Shown: piece after piece, positions 7,865 to 15,552 of the stretch | Position numbering within the stretch: the first letter of the stretch is position 1 | Layout of the letters: the number at the start of each line of letters is the position of its first letter | NCBI GenBank assembly: GCA_900756035.1 | Contig: CAAEIR010000049.1 | Coordinates: forward strand, 1-33,951 | Source of the DNA: an uncultured Anaerostipes sp. | GTDB taxonomy: Bacteria; Bacillota; Clostridia; Lachnospirales; Lachnospiraceae | DNA: 33,951 nucleotides | Direction of reading: 5' to 3' | The notes under the pieces: generated by a model | What the model saw: only the letters and a program-made list of their open reading frames with translations | Database searches by the model: none | Told to the model about the DNA's origin: nothing | Translations under genes and position numbers: made by a program

Positions 7865-9035
7865 AGAAGGATTCTCCACTTATTATACGGTGAAAAAAGA
7901 AAAGGATCTGACCTATGAAAAGGACATTCTCTTGCATCATCCTCTTTCCTGTCTCCTGCCATGTGAGTTTCGAATGGAAAATGAAGATGTATTTTATTAT
8001 TACGAAACGGGAATTTATACTTTGTGGAAGGATGAGATAAATCAAAGGGACGGGAGAGAGTTCTTTTATCAAATGATTATGGCTTTTGAGCAGATGGAGT
8101 CGTATCTGTTGGACTTGGATCATATAAAGTTAACGTTTGACCTGGTGTTTTTAGGGGAAAACGGAAATCCTGTTTTTTGTTATCTTCCGGAATTTGAAAG
8201 AAATATTTTTGAACAGCTGCGAGATTTTCTGGAAACTTGTATTGATCGGGTTTCTCATGAAGAACGAAGAAAGGTTTGTTTTTATTATGAATTTCATAAG
8301 TACCTGGTTAGAGATAAGCCTAATATGGAACAGCTTAAAGAATATTTTATTCCAAAATCCGAAGAGGAGGCAGAGATTGAGGAAGAGGAAGAAGCAGCGG
8401 AATTTCAGGAGCAGTTGGAGAGAGAAGAAATTGTTTTCGCAGAGAAAATGAGAAAAAAGTATTATGCTATTTTAGTAATATTTTGCACAGCGGCCGTTGC
8501 AGCAGTAATTTTCGCAGGTTATTTTTTGAGAAAGATCTTTATCTACGGTTGGTATTATCCGGTTGTTTCAGGATTTTTAATTTCCACCGGATTATTTCTG
8601 GGGGCAGTGGCAGCAGGACTACGGTGGCGGAAAGAGAGGCAGAAGAGCGAGGAACCGGGATATAGCTGTGCTGAGAAAACAGATTTTAAAGAAGGAGAGG
8701 AAAAGACAGAATTACTGGATTGTCCTACGGTCTTGTTGGCGGAAGACATTCTTGGAACGTTGGTTCCTCAAAAGAGTGATTTGGAAGAGATTATCATTTT
8801 GCAAGATGGGTTTATTATTGGGAGTTCGAGTGAAGGAACAGACTATCAGCTGGAACAGATTGGAGTGAGCAGGAGGCATTTGATCTTTCGTTTGAGAAAG
8901 GGAGATGTTGTTTGCGAGGACATGGGTTCGACGAATGGAACAAGAGTCAATGGAAAGAAGATTGAAAGTACGGTTTTGAAGCATGGAGATAAGATTCAGA
9001 TCGGATTAGAATTGTTTGAATTTATCCGACCATAG
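7845..9035 (+). CDS. DUF6382-FHA domain membrane protein
   Basis: The protein has 396 residues. The N-terminal ~185 residues match the DUF6382 pattern (YYTVKKEKDLTYEKDILLHH and following). An acidic, Glu-rich linker and two membrane helices (about 213-231 and 242-260) come next, and the C-terminus is an FHA phosphothreonine-recognition domain. Typical FHA residues are visible: GSSSEG, SRRHL, then GSTNGTRVNGKKI. TTG 7845 is the start because AAGGAGG lies at 7828-7834 with ideal spacing. FHA-DUF6382 proteins accompany Tad loci in Clostridia, where they probably read Ser/Thr phosphorylation to control the machine; no kinase gene is in view. It is the last gene of the overlapping Tad operon. Confidence 0.8.
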   Translation: MKEQWIREGFSTYYTVKKEKDLTYEKDILLHHPLSCLLPCEFRMENEDVFYYYETGIYTLWKDEINQRDGREFFYQMIMAFEQMESYLLDLDHIKLTFDLVFLGENGNPVFCYLPEFERNIFEQLRDFLETCIDRVSHEERRKVCFYYEFHKYLVRDKPNMEQLKEYFIPKSEEEAEIEEEEEAAEFQEQLEREEIVFAEKMRKKYYAILVIFCTAAVAAVIFAGYFLRKIFIYGWYYPVVSGFLISTGLFLGAVAAGLRWRKERQKSEEPGYSCAEKTDFKEGEEKTELLDCPTVLLAEDILGTLVPQKSDLEEIIILQDGFIIGSSSEGTDYQLEQIGVSRRHLIFRLRKGDVVCEDMGSTNGTRVNGKKIESTVLKHGDKIQIGLELFEFIRP

Positions 9036-9048
9036 ATTTTAAGGATTG

Positions 9049-9057
9049 TGGTATAAT
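9049..9057 (+). promoter_or_regulatory. Extended -10 promoter for the rhomboid gene
   Basis: TGG directly followed by a perfect TATAAT (9052-9057) makes an extended -10 element 33 bases before the rhomboid start. No good -35 is seen at the expected place. It would uncouple the protease from the Tad operon. Confidence 0.5.
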
Positions 9058-9089
9058 ACCCTCATAATTGAAAATCAACGGAGGAGCTT

Positions 9090-10040
9090 ATGTACCAGAA
9101 ATTAGTTGAATTACTTCGAATTCATGGATATAGAAAAGCAGATACACAAATCGGCCCCTGCTATGTTAAATATATAGGGGAGCAGGAAAAGTGTGTCTGG
9201 ATTACATTTGACAGGAATCCTGATGGGAGTTCAGTGACAGAAGAAGAATTTTTGCAGATGCAGCAAGTCCTAAAGAATCAGATGGGAAGAAATGTTCCGG
9301 TGTTGATTCTTGTACTGTCAGAGGAAGGACGGAACCTGTTTTTAGACGAGGAGAATCTGTTTGAAGAACTATATGAACCAGTTGCGATGATTTTAAGTCA
9401 GCAGCAGGATTTAAGAGAAGATGTCCCAATGTCAGAAAAGGAAAGAAATCTAAAACTTATTTCAAGGCTATATACGTATAAGATGACGGCACTGATTTTG
9501 CTTTTGAATGCAGCAGGATTCTTTTTAACAGAAATATATGGGGATGTTATTTATGATATTGGCGCATGCGATGTATATAGAGTAAAAGTATTACATGAGT
9601 TTTATCGTCTTCTTACGTCAAATTATTTGCATTTTGGATGGGATCATTTTTTTAATAATATGATAGCGCTTTTGCTTCTTGGTTCTACGCTTGAGAGAAT
9701 AATGGGCAGTTTTCGATATTTGGTTTTATATACCGGAGCCGGCATCATCGGAAGCATCTTGTCGGCAGGCTATTATATAAAAGCCGGAGAATATGTTGTA
9801 TCTGCCGGTGCTTCCGGTGCCATTTTCGGTATCATGGGGGCATTGGCTGCTCTGTTTCTGTTTTGTAGGAAACAGAGACAAAATCTGAACGGTTCCGGAT
9901 TTTTTATTCTGATTGCAGGGAGTCTGTATCATGGAATGCAGAGCGGAACAACAGATAATGCCGCCCACATTGGCGGATGCATCGCCGGATTTATACTGGC
10001 AGTGCTTTTGTATGTTCTCTGGCAGGAAAGACAAGGGTAA
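9090..10040 (+). CDS. Rhomboid-family intramembrane serine protease
   Basis: The protein has 316 residues: a cytoplasmic N-terminal domain of ~130 residues followed by a six- or seven-helix rhomboid core. The catalytic pair is visible as Ser242 in GASGAIFG and His293 in NAAHIGG. The conserved HFGWDHFFNN block supplies His186 and the Asn residues of the oxyanion region. Rhomboids cut membrane-protein substrates within or near the lipid bilayer; no substrate can be named, though the neighbouring pseudopilins are possible. GGAGG at about 9080-9084 supports the start. Its 3' end overlaps the convergent histidine kinase gene by 50 bases. Confidence 0.88.
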   Translation: MYQKLVELLRIHGYRKADTQIGPCYVKYIGEQEKCVWITFDRNPDGSSVTEEEFLQMQQVLKNQMGRNVPVLILVLSEEGRNLFLDEENLFEELYEPVAMILSQQQDLREDVPMSEKERNLKLISRLYTYKMTALILLLNAAGFFLTEIYGDVIYDIGACDVYRVKVLHEFYRLLTSNYLHFGWDHFFNNMIALLLLGSTLERIMGSFRYLVLYTGAGIIGSILSAGYYIKAGEYVVSAGASGAIFGIMGALAALFLFCRKQRQNLNGSGFFILIAGSLYHGMQSGTTDNAAHIGGCIAGFILAVLLYVLWQERQG

Positions 10041-10680
10041 AAGTTGTTCCCTGGTTTATGGCAGAGTCCATGTGGATTTTTACATGTAAGTCTCTGGCAA
10101 TATTTTGCACAACAGATAATCCGATTCCATTGCCGCCGGGAGTAAAAGAAACTCCCTGATAAAAGACTCTGGTCTGTTGCTCTTTGGTCATACCGATACC
10201 GGTGTCAGAGAGGTTTAAGACAACATGCCCCTGTTCTTTGCTTAAGTGAATAGTAATATTTCTGGATCTTGTATTTCCCTGCTTTTTCTGGATGGCATGA
10301 ACAGCATTGGCAATGAGATTATGAAAAATCTGAAGAAGCTTTGGCTTTGCTCCATAGACATAAAAAATGCCAGGTGAATCCGCCTGAACCAGAAATTGAA
10401 TTCTTTCATTTTGCAGTCGGTGAGACCAGGAAGACTGAACTTCTCCGATCAATTCTATAAGATTCATTGGTTCCATAGCAGCAGATACCGTATCTGTGGG
10501 AGCCAGAAACTGATGGATCATGTCAAATAAAGAAGAAAAATCTTCTTTGACCTGTCCCCAGTGAGGATCTGTCTTTAAAATATCATTGGTGTTTTCTATG
10601 TACTGAAGCTGACCGTATATGAGCGTCAGTGAATTGTTTATCTCGTGTGAAAATGTAGAAAGTTCATATGGCTTTTTCAT
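9991..10680 (-). CDS. Soluble sensor histidine kinase (HisKA-like plus HATPase_c)
   Basis: The protein has 229 residues with no membrane segment and no sensor domain. The H box is FSHEINNSL near residue 10, the N box NLIANAVHAI is around residue 127, and the G1 and G2 boxes are DTGIGM and GNGIGL. The whole catalytic core is therefore present, but it starts almost directly at the phospho-acceptor His. The protein either receives signals from a partner or serves as a phosphotransfer or kinase component without its own input. GGAGCAG precedes ATG 10680. No response regulator gene adjoins it. The 3' end overlaps the rhomboid gene in the opposite direction. Confidence 0.8.
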   Translation of the reverse strand: MKKPYELSTFSHEINNSLTLIYGQLQYIENTNDILKTDPHWGQVKEDFSSLFDMIHQFLAPTDTVSAAMEPMNLIELIGEVQSSWSHRLQNERIQFLVQADSPGIFYVYGAKPKLLQIFHNLIANAVHAIQKKQGNTRSRNITIHLSKEQGHVVLNLSDTGIGMTKEQQTRVFYQGVSFTPGGNGIGLSVVQNIARDLHVKIHMDSAINQGTTFTLVFPAREHTKALPV

Positions 10681-10723
10681 TTTCTGCTCCTGTTCTGTGT
10701 GTTAAATATTATTTCTTTTATCT

Positions 10724-10752
10724 ATTATGAGGAAAATGTAAATCAACTGCAA
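10724..10752 (-). promoter_or_regulatory. Promoter of the histidine kinase gene
   Basis: On the minus strand TTGCAG (plus-strand 10747-10752) and CATAAT (10724-10729) are separated by 17 bases and end 43 bases ahead of the kinase start. This is a pattern-based call. Confidence 0.4.
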
Positions 10753-10860
10753 TAAGAATGATAGGATAAAGTTCGATGGTTTTTTACAACGTTTTTTCTA
10801 TACATTTCCCCCTGACTTGTGTTACAATGATATGATGTTATAGGTATATTAAAGGGGATG

Positions 10861-10915
10861 ATGTTCTCCGTTTGATGTACGCCGCTGCGAGATTGGCGGC
10901 GGCATTCATGAACAT
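10861..10915 (+). ncRNA. Structured leader hairpin upstream of dnaX
   Basis: ATGTTC (10861-10866) can pair with GAACAT (10910-10915), enclosing a longer stem. CGCCGC (10880-10885) pairs with GCGGCG (10896-10901), and the flanks TTTGATGT and GCATTCA continue the pairing with one bulged A and wobbles. The apical loop is TGCGAGATTG. It is not followed by a T tract, so it is not a simple terminator. It lies 17 bases before the dnaX start and could affect dnaX translation or be a small RNA. The position recalls the SRP RNA gene of other Firmicutes, but the SRP core motif is absent. Confidence 0.4.
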
Positions 10916-10932
10916 AGAAAGGGGCTTATGTC

Positions 10933-12531
10933 ATGTCTTATATGGCTTTATATCGTAAGTTTCGACCGACAAATTTTGACGAAGTAAAAGGACAAGATCA
11001 TATTGTCACCACATTGAAGAATCAGATGAGAACCGGACGAATCGGTCATGCCTATTTGTTTTGCGGGACCAGAGGAACCGGTAAGACAACGGTGGCAAAG
11101 ATTCTTGCAAAGGCAGTGAATTGTGAACATCCGGTTGACGGAGAGCCTTGTGGAGAGTGTGAAGTCTGTAAGTCCATTGCCGATGGAAGCTCGATGAATG
11201 TCATCGAGATTGATGCAGCTTCGAATAACGGTGTTGATAATATCCGGGAGATTAAAGAACAGGTACAATATTCTCCTGCATCCGGAAAATATAAGGTGTA
11301 TATTATTGATGAGGTGCATATGCTTTCGATCGGGGCATTTAATGCGCTGCTTAAGACACTGGAAGAGCCGCCGGAATATGTAATTTTTATTTTGGCGACA
11401 ACGGAAGTTCATAAGATCCCGATTACAATTTTATCAAGATGTCAGAGATACGATTTTCATCGTATTACCGCAGATACGATCAAGAAACAGCTTTCAGATC
11501 TGATGGCGCAGGAACAAGTAGATGCCGAAGAAAAGGCATTGGAATATGTTGCGAGGATGGCTGACGGATCTATGCGTGACGCGCTAAGCCTTCTGGATCA
11601 GTGTATCGCATTTTATCTTGGGGAAAAACTGACTTATGATAATGTACTGGAAGTACTGGGGACTGTGGATATTCAGGTATACAGCGATTTGCTGGATATG
11701 ATTCTTGTACAGGATGTTCTGGGAGTGATGGATCTCTTAGAAGATGTGGCGAAACAAGGCAGAGAATGGTCGCAGTTTATTACAGACTTTTTATGGTATT
11801 TGAGAAATCTTCTGCTGGCGGGCAAAGGGACGAAAGCAGAGGAAGCTTTGGAAGTATCTACAGACCAGTTGAAGCTTTTGCAGAAGAAGGCGCAGACAGT
11901 AGAAGAAACCCTGCTCATCCGATATATTCGAATCCTGTCAGAGCTGTTGGAGAGAATAAGATATGCCACATCAAAAAGGGTGCTGGTAGAAGTTGAGATG
12001 ATGAAATTGTGCAGACCGCAGATGGAATCAGATCAGGATAGTCTCATTGACCGGGTACGTCAGTTGGAGCAGAAGTTGGAACAACTAGTTCAAAATGGAA
12101 TTCAGGTACAGCAGCCGGCACAGAGAGAACCTTCCAGACAACCGGAAGAAAAGGTGTTGGATCAAGATCCGATGGAGCAGCTTTATGAAAAATTTCCACC
12201 GGCAAAAGTGGAAGAATTGACGGCGCTTGTCGAAAATTTTCGTGAAGTAAAGCGAAATTTGTCGGCGCAGATGAAGTGGTCGCTTCAGAAAGCGGTGTTG
12301 ACAGTCAATGAGGAAGGAACCGCTTTGCGTCTGCTGTTTCCGAAAGAAATGAATGTGGAAAGCGGATACTTTCTGGAAAAGCCGGAACGGATTGAAATTT
12401 TGAAGCAGGAGCTGATGAGACAATCCGGAAGGGAAGTGGAATTGGAAGTCAGTGTGATGAATTCGGATCAGGAAGATCAGGATATGATCAATCTAGACTG
12501 CATTCATATGGAAGTGCAGATTGAGGATTGA
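10933..12531 (+). CDS. dnaX: DNA polymerase III subunit gamma/tau
   Basis: The 532-residue clamp-loader ATPase of the replisome. It opens with MALYRKFRPTNFDEVKGQ, the usual DnaX N-terminus. Walker A is GTRGTGKTT near residue 45. Zinc-binding Cys residues lie in CEHPVDGEPCGECEVC, Walker B in IIDEVHMLS, and the sensor and arginine-finger motifs around ILSRCQRYDFHR. A collar domain follows, then a Gln-rich linker (LEQKLEQLVQNGIQVQQPAQ) and a short tau-type C-terminal domain. ATG 10933 is preceded by GAAAGGGG. The dnaX-ybaB-recR order is the conserved bacterial arrangement. Confidence 0.97.
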   Translation: MSYMALYRKFRPTNFDEVKGQDHIVTTLKNQMRTGRIGHAYLFCGTRGTGKTTVAKILAKAVNCEHPVDGEPCGECEVCKSIADGSSMNVIEIDAASNNGVDNIREIKEQVQYSPASGKYKVYIIDEVHMLSIGAFNALLKTLEEPPEYVIFILATTEVHKIPITILSRCQRYDFHRITADTIKKQLSDLMAQEQVDAEEKALEYVARMADGSMRDALSLLDQCIAFYLGEKLTYDNVLEVLGTVDIQVYSDLLDMILVQDVLGVMDLLEDVAKQGREWSQFITDFLWYLRNLLLAGKGTKAEEALEVSTDQLKLLQKKAQTVEETLLIRYIRILSELLERIRYATSKRVLVEVEMMKLCRPQMESDQDSLIDRVRQLEQKLEQLVQNGIQVQQPAQREPSRQPEEKVLDQDPMEQLYEKFPPAKVEELTALVENFREVKRNLSAQMKWSLQKAVLTVNEEGTALRLLFPKEMNVESGYFLEKPERIEILKQELMRQSGREVELEVSVMNSDQEDQDMINLDCIHMEVQIED

Positions 12532-12584
12532 TAAAATTATATTAGAAACCTATAGTTTAAGAAATGATTCAGGAGGAAAAGAAG

Positions 12585-12938
12585 ATGGCAAAAAGAGGCG
12601 GCGGATTTCCGGGAATGGGCGGAAATATGAACCAGCTGATGAAACAGGCACAGAAGATGCAGAAACAGATGGAGGACACAACAAAAGCATTAGAGGAAAC
12701 CACCTATGAGGCGACAGCCGGGGGCGGTGTTGTGACGGTTGTAGTATCCGGAAAGAAAGAAGTTGTATCTGTTTCTCTGGAAGAAGAAGTCGTAGATCCG
12801 GATGATATCGAGATGTTAGAGGATTTAATTGTTGCGGCAACCAATGAAGCCCTTCGCAAGATGGAAGAAGATTCTCAGGCGAAGATGGGGAAAATTACCG
12901 GAGGATTAGGAGGAATGGGCGGCGGATTCCCATTCTAG
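12585..12938 (+). CDS. ybaB: YbaB/EbfC family nucleoid-associated protein
   Basis: A small protein of 117 residues that binds DNA as a dimer. It has Gly-rich ends (RGGGFPGMGGNMNQLMKQ and GGLGGMGGGFPF) around the typical core, where METTYEATAGGGVVTVV-like sequence is followed by VSLEEEVVDPDDIEMLEDL. AGGAGG at 12571-12576 fixes ATG 12585 over an in-frame ATG 21 bases upstream. It lies between dnaX and recR, the standard context, and nine bases separate it from recR. Confidence 0.95.
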   Translation: MAKRGGGFPGMGGNMNQLMKQAQKMQKQMEDTTKALEETTYEATAGGGVVTVVVSGKKEVVSVSLEEEVVDPDDIEMLEDLIVAATNEALRKMEEDSQAKMGKITGGLGGMGGGFPF

Positions 12939-12947
12939 GAAAGGTTT

Positions 12948-13544
12948 ATGGAGTATTACAGCAATCAGATAACCCAGTTGATTGAAGAGCTGGGAAAGCT
13001 TCCGGGGATTGGGCCGAAGTCTGCCGGTCGTCTGGCATTTCATATTATTAATATGCCAAAGGATCAGGTAGAAAAGTTGTCGGATACAATTATCAGCGCA
13101 AAAAAGAATGTACATTATTGCAAAGAGTGCTGTACTTTAACAGATCAGGAAATCTGTCCGATCTGCGCCAGCAGTAAGCGGGATCATAGTACGATTATGG
13201 TAGTGGAAAATACAAGAGATTTGATTGCATATGAGAAGACCGGAAAATATGAAGGAGTCTATCATGTGCTCCATGGAGCCATTTCACCGATGCTTGGAAT
13301 CGGTCCGGATGATATCCGGTTGAAGGAATTAATGGCAAGGCTTCAGGGTGATGTGAAAGAATTGATCATTGCGACTAATTCGAGTCTCGAAGGAGAAACT
13401 ACAGCAATGTATATCAGCAAACTGGTGAAGCCCACCGGAATTAAGGTCAGTAAGATAGCCAGCGGAGTTCCGGTAGGCGGAGACCTTGAGTATATTGATG
13501 AAGTGACTTTGCTGCGTGCGCTGGAAGGAAGAACTGAAATATAG
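12948..13544 (+). CDS. recR: Recombination mediator protein RecR
   Basis: The 198-residue RecR helps load RecA with RecF/RecO at gapped DNA. The N-terminal helix-hairpin-helix reads LGKLPGIGPKSAGRLAFHI. The C4 zinc finger is CKECCTLTDQEICPICA, and the Toprim domain follows with IMVVENTRDLIAYEKTG and the Walker-B-like SSLEGETTAMYI. The C-terminus SGVPVGGDLEYIDEVTLLRAL is the standard end of the family. Length and motifs are normal. A strong terminator follows at once. Confidence 0.97.
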   Translation: MEYYSNQITQLIEELGKLPGIGPKSAGRLAFHIINMPKDQVEKLSDTIISAKKNVHYCKECCTLTDQEICPICASSKRDHSTIMVVENTRDLIAYEKTGKYEGVYHVLHGAISPMLGIGPDDIRLKELMARLQGDVKELIIATNSSLEGETTAMYISKLVKPTGIKVSKIASGVPVGGDLEYIDEVTLLRALEGRTEI

Positions 13545-13553
13545 CAATGAAAA

Positions 13554-13585
13554 GGAAGATGCGAGAGACGCATCTTCCTTTTTTT
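13554..13585 (+). terminator. Rho-independent terminator after recR
   Basis: A perfect 10-bp stem (GGAAGATGCG with CGCATCTTCC) around the loop AGAGA is followed by seven T. It ends the dnaX-ybaB-recR operon. Confidence 0.9.
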
Positions 13586-13586
13586 C

Positions 13587-13622
13587 ATACCATAGGAAAG
13601 TTCTCCGAACTTCCTATGGTAT
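13587..13622 (+). repeat. Long palindromic element
   Basis: ATACCATAGGAAAGTTC pairs with GAACTTCCTATGGTAT through a three-base loop, with one bulged A in the left arm. It directly follows the recR terminator and has no poly-T of terminator type. It may be a dispersed palindromic repeat or a second processing hairpin. Confidence 0.6.
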
Positions 13623-13643
13623 AAAAAACCGCTCCGCTGGTAA

Positions 13644-13682
13644 AAAAGAAAGAACCGACTAGCTAGGTCGGTTCTTTCTTTT
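13644..13682. terminator. Strong symmetric (possibly bidirectional) terminator hairpin
   Basis: Sixteen-base arms (AAAAGAAAGAACCGAC at 13644-13659 and its complement at 13667-13682) enclose the seven-base loop TAGCTAG. The arm ends supply A-rich and T-rich tracts on either side, so it could stop transcription from both directions. From here to 13844 (about 160 bases) only AT-rich sequence is seen, with one small hairpin near 13695-13710. Confidence 0.7.
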
Positions 13683-13844
13683 AAAACAATAAGGAGAGGA
13701 TTTTCATCCTCAAGAGGGGTAGGATTTGAAAGTATTAACTACTTTACGAAGATTATTATAACATAAAAAATGTGTCTAAAATGTGAACATTTTTAAAAAA
13801 ATAAAATATTTTTTTGATTTTTAAATAAGAACGGGCAGGATTCG

Positions 13845-13883
13845 AGGCATTTTCTTGAAAATGCCTTATAAATAGGATAAAAT
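13845..13883 (+). promoter_or_regulatory. Promoter with an overlapping perfect palindrome, for the HIT operon
   Basis: TTGAAA (13855-13860) and TAAAAT (13878-13883) are 17 bases apart. The -35 box is embedded in the perfect palindrome AGGCATTTTC-TT-GAAAATGCCT (13845-13866). A dimeric repressor bound there would block polymerase. The start codon of the first gene lies 64 bases past the -10. Confidence 0.6.
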
Positions 13884-13946
13884 ACATCTAAACACCGGGG
13901 ATAAGTCCTGGAAATTTATGAACTTAAAGAAAGGAAGATACTAGTT

Positions 13947-14363
13947 ATGAAGAAAGATGATTGTGTTTTTTGTAAAATTATTAATGAGGAGATACCGTCC
14001 AATACTATTTATGAGAATTCAGAATTTAAAGTGATTATGGATATCGCACCGGCAACGAAAGGTCACGTGCTGATTTTGCCAAAAGAACATTTTAAAGATA
14101 TTTATGAGATTGATGCAATTACTGCGGGAAAATTATTCCAACTTGCAACTGTCGTAGCAAGAGCATTGAAAGAAGTTCTTCATTGTGACGGGATGAATGT
14201 CCTTCAGAATAATGGACTGATTGCGGGACAGACTGTTTACCATTTTCATATGCATCTGATTCCACGATATGAAGGCGATACCGTGACTGTAAAATGGGAA
14301 GAAAACCAGATGGAAGATGTGGATATGGAACAGCTTCATCAGGATATCCGAAAAGCACTGTAG
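13947..14363 (+). CDS. HIT-family nucleotide hydrolase/transferase (Hint-like)
   Basis: This 138-residue HIT protein begins with CVFCKIINEEIPSNTIYEN, the usual N-terminus with two Cys that often bind zinc. It ends its core with the histidine triad VYHFHMHLIPRY (H-x-H-x-H). Such proteins hydrolyse purine nucleoside phosphoramidates or dinucleotides in the cytosol. AAAGGAAG precedes ATG 13947. Nine bases separate it from the flavin reductase-like gene, so the two are co-transcribed. Confidence 0.92.
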   Translation: MKKDDCVFCKIINEEIPSNTIYENSEFKVIMDIAPATKGHVLILPKEHFKDIYEIDAITAGKLFQLATVVARALKEVLHCDGMNVLQNNGLIAGQTVYHFHMHLIPRYEGDTVTVKWEENQMEDVDMEQLHQDIRKAL

Positions 14364-14372
14364 GAGAAGAAC

Positions 14373-14969
14373 ATGGCAAAGATTTCATGGAAGCCCGGAA
14401 ATATGATTTATCCGCTTCCGGCGGTAATGGTTACCTGTCGGGATCAGGAAAACGATAATATTATTACGATTGCATGGACCGGAACGATCTGTACGAATCC
14501 GCCTATGACGTACATTTCAGTCCGGCCGGAGCGACATTCTTATGAAATGATCAAAAACAGCAGGGAATTTGTAATTAATCTGACAACAAAGGATCTTGCA
14601 AAAGCCACTGATTTTTGTGGCGTGCGCTCAGGAAGGGATCTTGATAAATTTAAAGAGACAGGACTCACCAAGGGGGAGGCGCAGATCGTCAATGCTCCGA
14701 TTATCGAGGAAAGTCCTGTAAACATTGAATGTCGGGTTGAGGATATTGTACCCCTTGGATCTCATCATATGTTTACCGCAAAAGTCGTAAACATCATGGT
14801 AGATGACATATATATGGAAGAGAACGGACGATTTGCACTGGAGAAAACAAATCCTTTAATTTATTCCCATGGCGGTTATTTTGAGACAGGAAAGCAGTTA
14901 GGTACGTTTGGTTATTCGGTAAAAAAGAAAAAGAAGGGGAAGCGGCAAAATGGCAGAAAAAAAAGATAA
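14373..14969 (+). CDS. Flavin reductase-like FMN-binding split-barrel protein
   Basis: This 198-residue flavoprotein of the flavin reductase-like family shows PLPAVMVTCRDQENDNIITI, then TICTNPPMTYISVRPERHS and REFVINLTT, the hallmark strands that build the FMN pocket. It is common in anaerobes and usually reduces a flavin or an unknown acceptor with NAD(P)H or ferredoxin. The C-terminal tail is extremely basic (about 15 residues of Lys/Arg/Gly), is unusual for the family, and coincides with the 20-base overlap into the next gene. That tail may be a by-product of the overlapped ribosome site. Confidence 0.85.
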   Translation: MAKISWKPGNMIYPLPAVMVTCRDQENDNIITIAWTGTICTNPPMTYISVRPERHSYEMIKNSREFVINLTTKDLAKATDFCGVRSGRDLDKFKETGLTKGEAQIVNAPIIEESPVNIECRVEDIVPLGSHHMFTAKVVNIMVDDIYMEENGRFALEKTNPLIYSHGGYFETGKQLGTFGYSVKKKKKGKRQNGRKKR

Positions 14970-15453
14970 TTACACGTTGATAGGAATGCCCGGAGCCGGA
15001 AAGAGTACCATCGGAGTGCTTCTTGCCAAGGCTCTGGGATACGAATTTATTGATACGGATCTTGTAATTCAGCAGCGGGAAGGAAAACTTTTAAAAGAAA
15101 TTATAACCCAGGAGGGGAATGACGGATTTAAAAAGATTGAAGAAGAGGTCAATGCTTCGATTGAGGCGAGCCAATCAGTAATTGCACCCGGAGGGAGTGC
15201 CATTTACAGCGAAAAGGCGATGCAGCATTTTAAAAAGATCGGAATGGTGATTTATTTAAAGCTTAGTTTTGAATCTGTCAAACACCGTCTTGGAAACCTT
15301 AAAGCGAGAGGTGTGGTCCTTGAGAAGGGGCAGACATTGTATGACCTGTATTGCGAGCGTGTGCCGATTTATGAAAAGTATGCAGATATTACGGTAGATC
15401 TTGACGATTTGTCGATTGGGGACTCTCTGGAAAAAGTATTGGAAAACCTATAA
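14950..15453 (+). CDS. Shikimate kinase-like P-loop kinase, divergent active site
   Basis: This protein has 167 residues. The P-loop GMPGAGKST (12-20) and FIDTD (33-37) are as in shikimate kinase, where the DxD binds substrate and Mg. Other shikimate-binding features differ. The usual F-R-x-x-E reads FKKIEE, the GGG motif reads PGGSA (80-84), and the lid RPLL reads RGVVL. The late block ERVPIYEKYADI is family-like. Standard annotation would be aroK, but the substitutions make the substrate uncertain. No other aromatic pathway gene is nearby. A promoter for murA lies in its last codons. Confidence 0.7.
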   Translation: MAEKKDNYTLIGMPGAGKSTIGVLLAKALGYEFIDTDLVIQQREGKLLKEIITQEGNDGFKKIEEEVNASIEASQSVIAPGGSAIYSEKAMQHFKKIGMVIYLKLSFESVKHRLGNLKARGVVLEKGQTLYDLYCERVPIYEKYADITVDLDDLSIGDSLEKVLENL

Positions 15454-15467
15454 TCTTATGTTATAAT
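15439..15467 (+). promoter_or_regulatory. Promoter for murA within the preceding gene's 3' end
   Basis: TTGGAA (15439-15444) and a perfect TATAAT (15462-15467) are 17 bases apart. The -35 lies inside the last codons of the shikimate kinase-like gene. It leaves an 80-base AT-rich leader before murA. Confidence 0.65.
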
Positions 15468-15552
15468 GTAATCTGTATGATTTTAAGTAATTATTGATGA
15501 TTTCAAAAGAGAAAATAAGTTTTTTAATAATATAGATAAATTGAGGTGTATG

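Noticed and set aside
10861..10915. SRP (4.5S/scr) RNA gene upstream of dnaX
   Set aside because: The position fits, but the conserved GGAAGGAAGCAGC-type core and loop are absent and the fold is too short.
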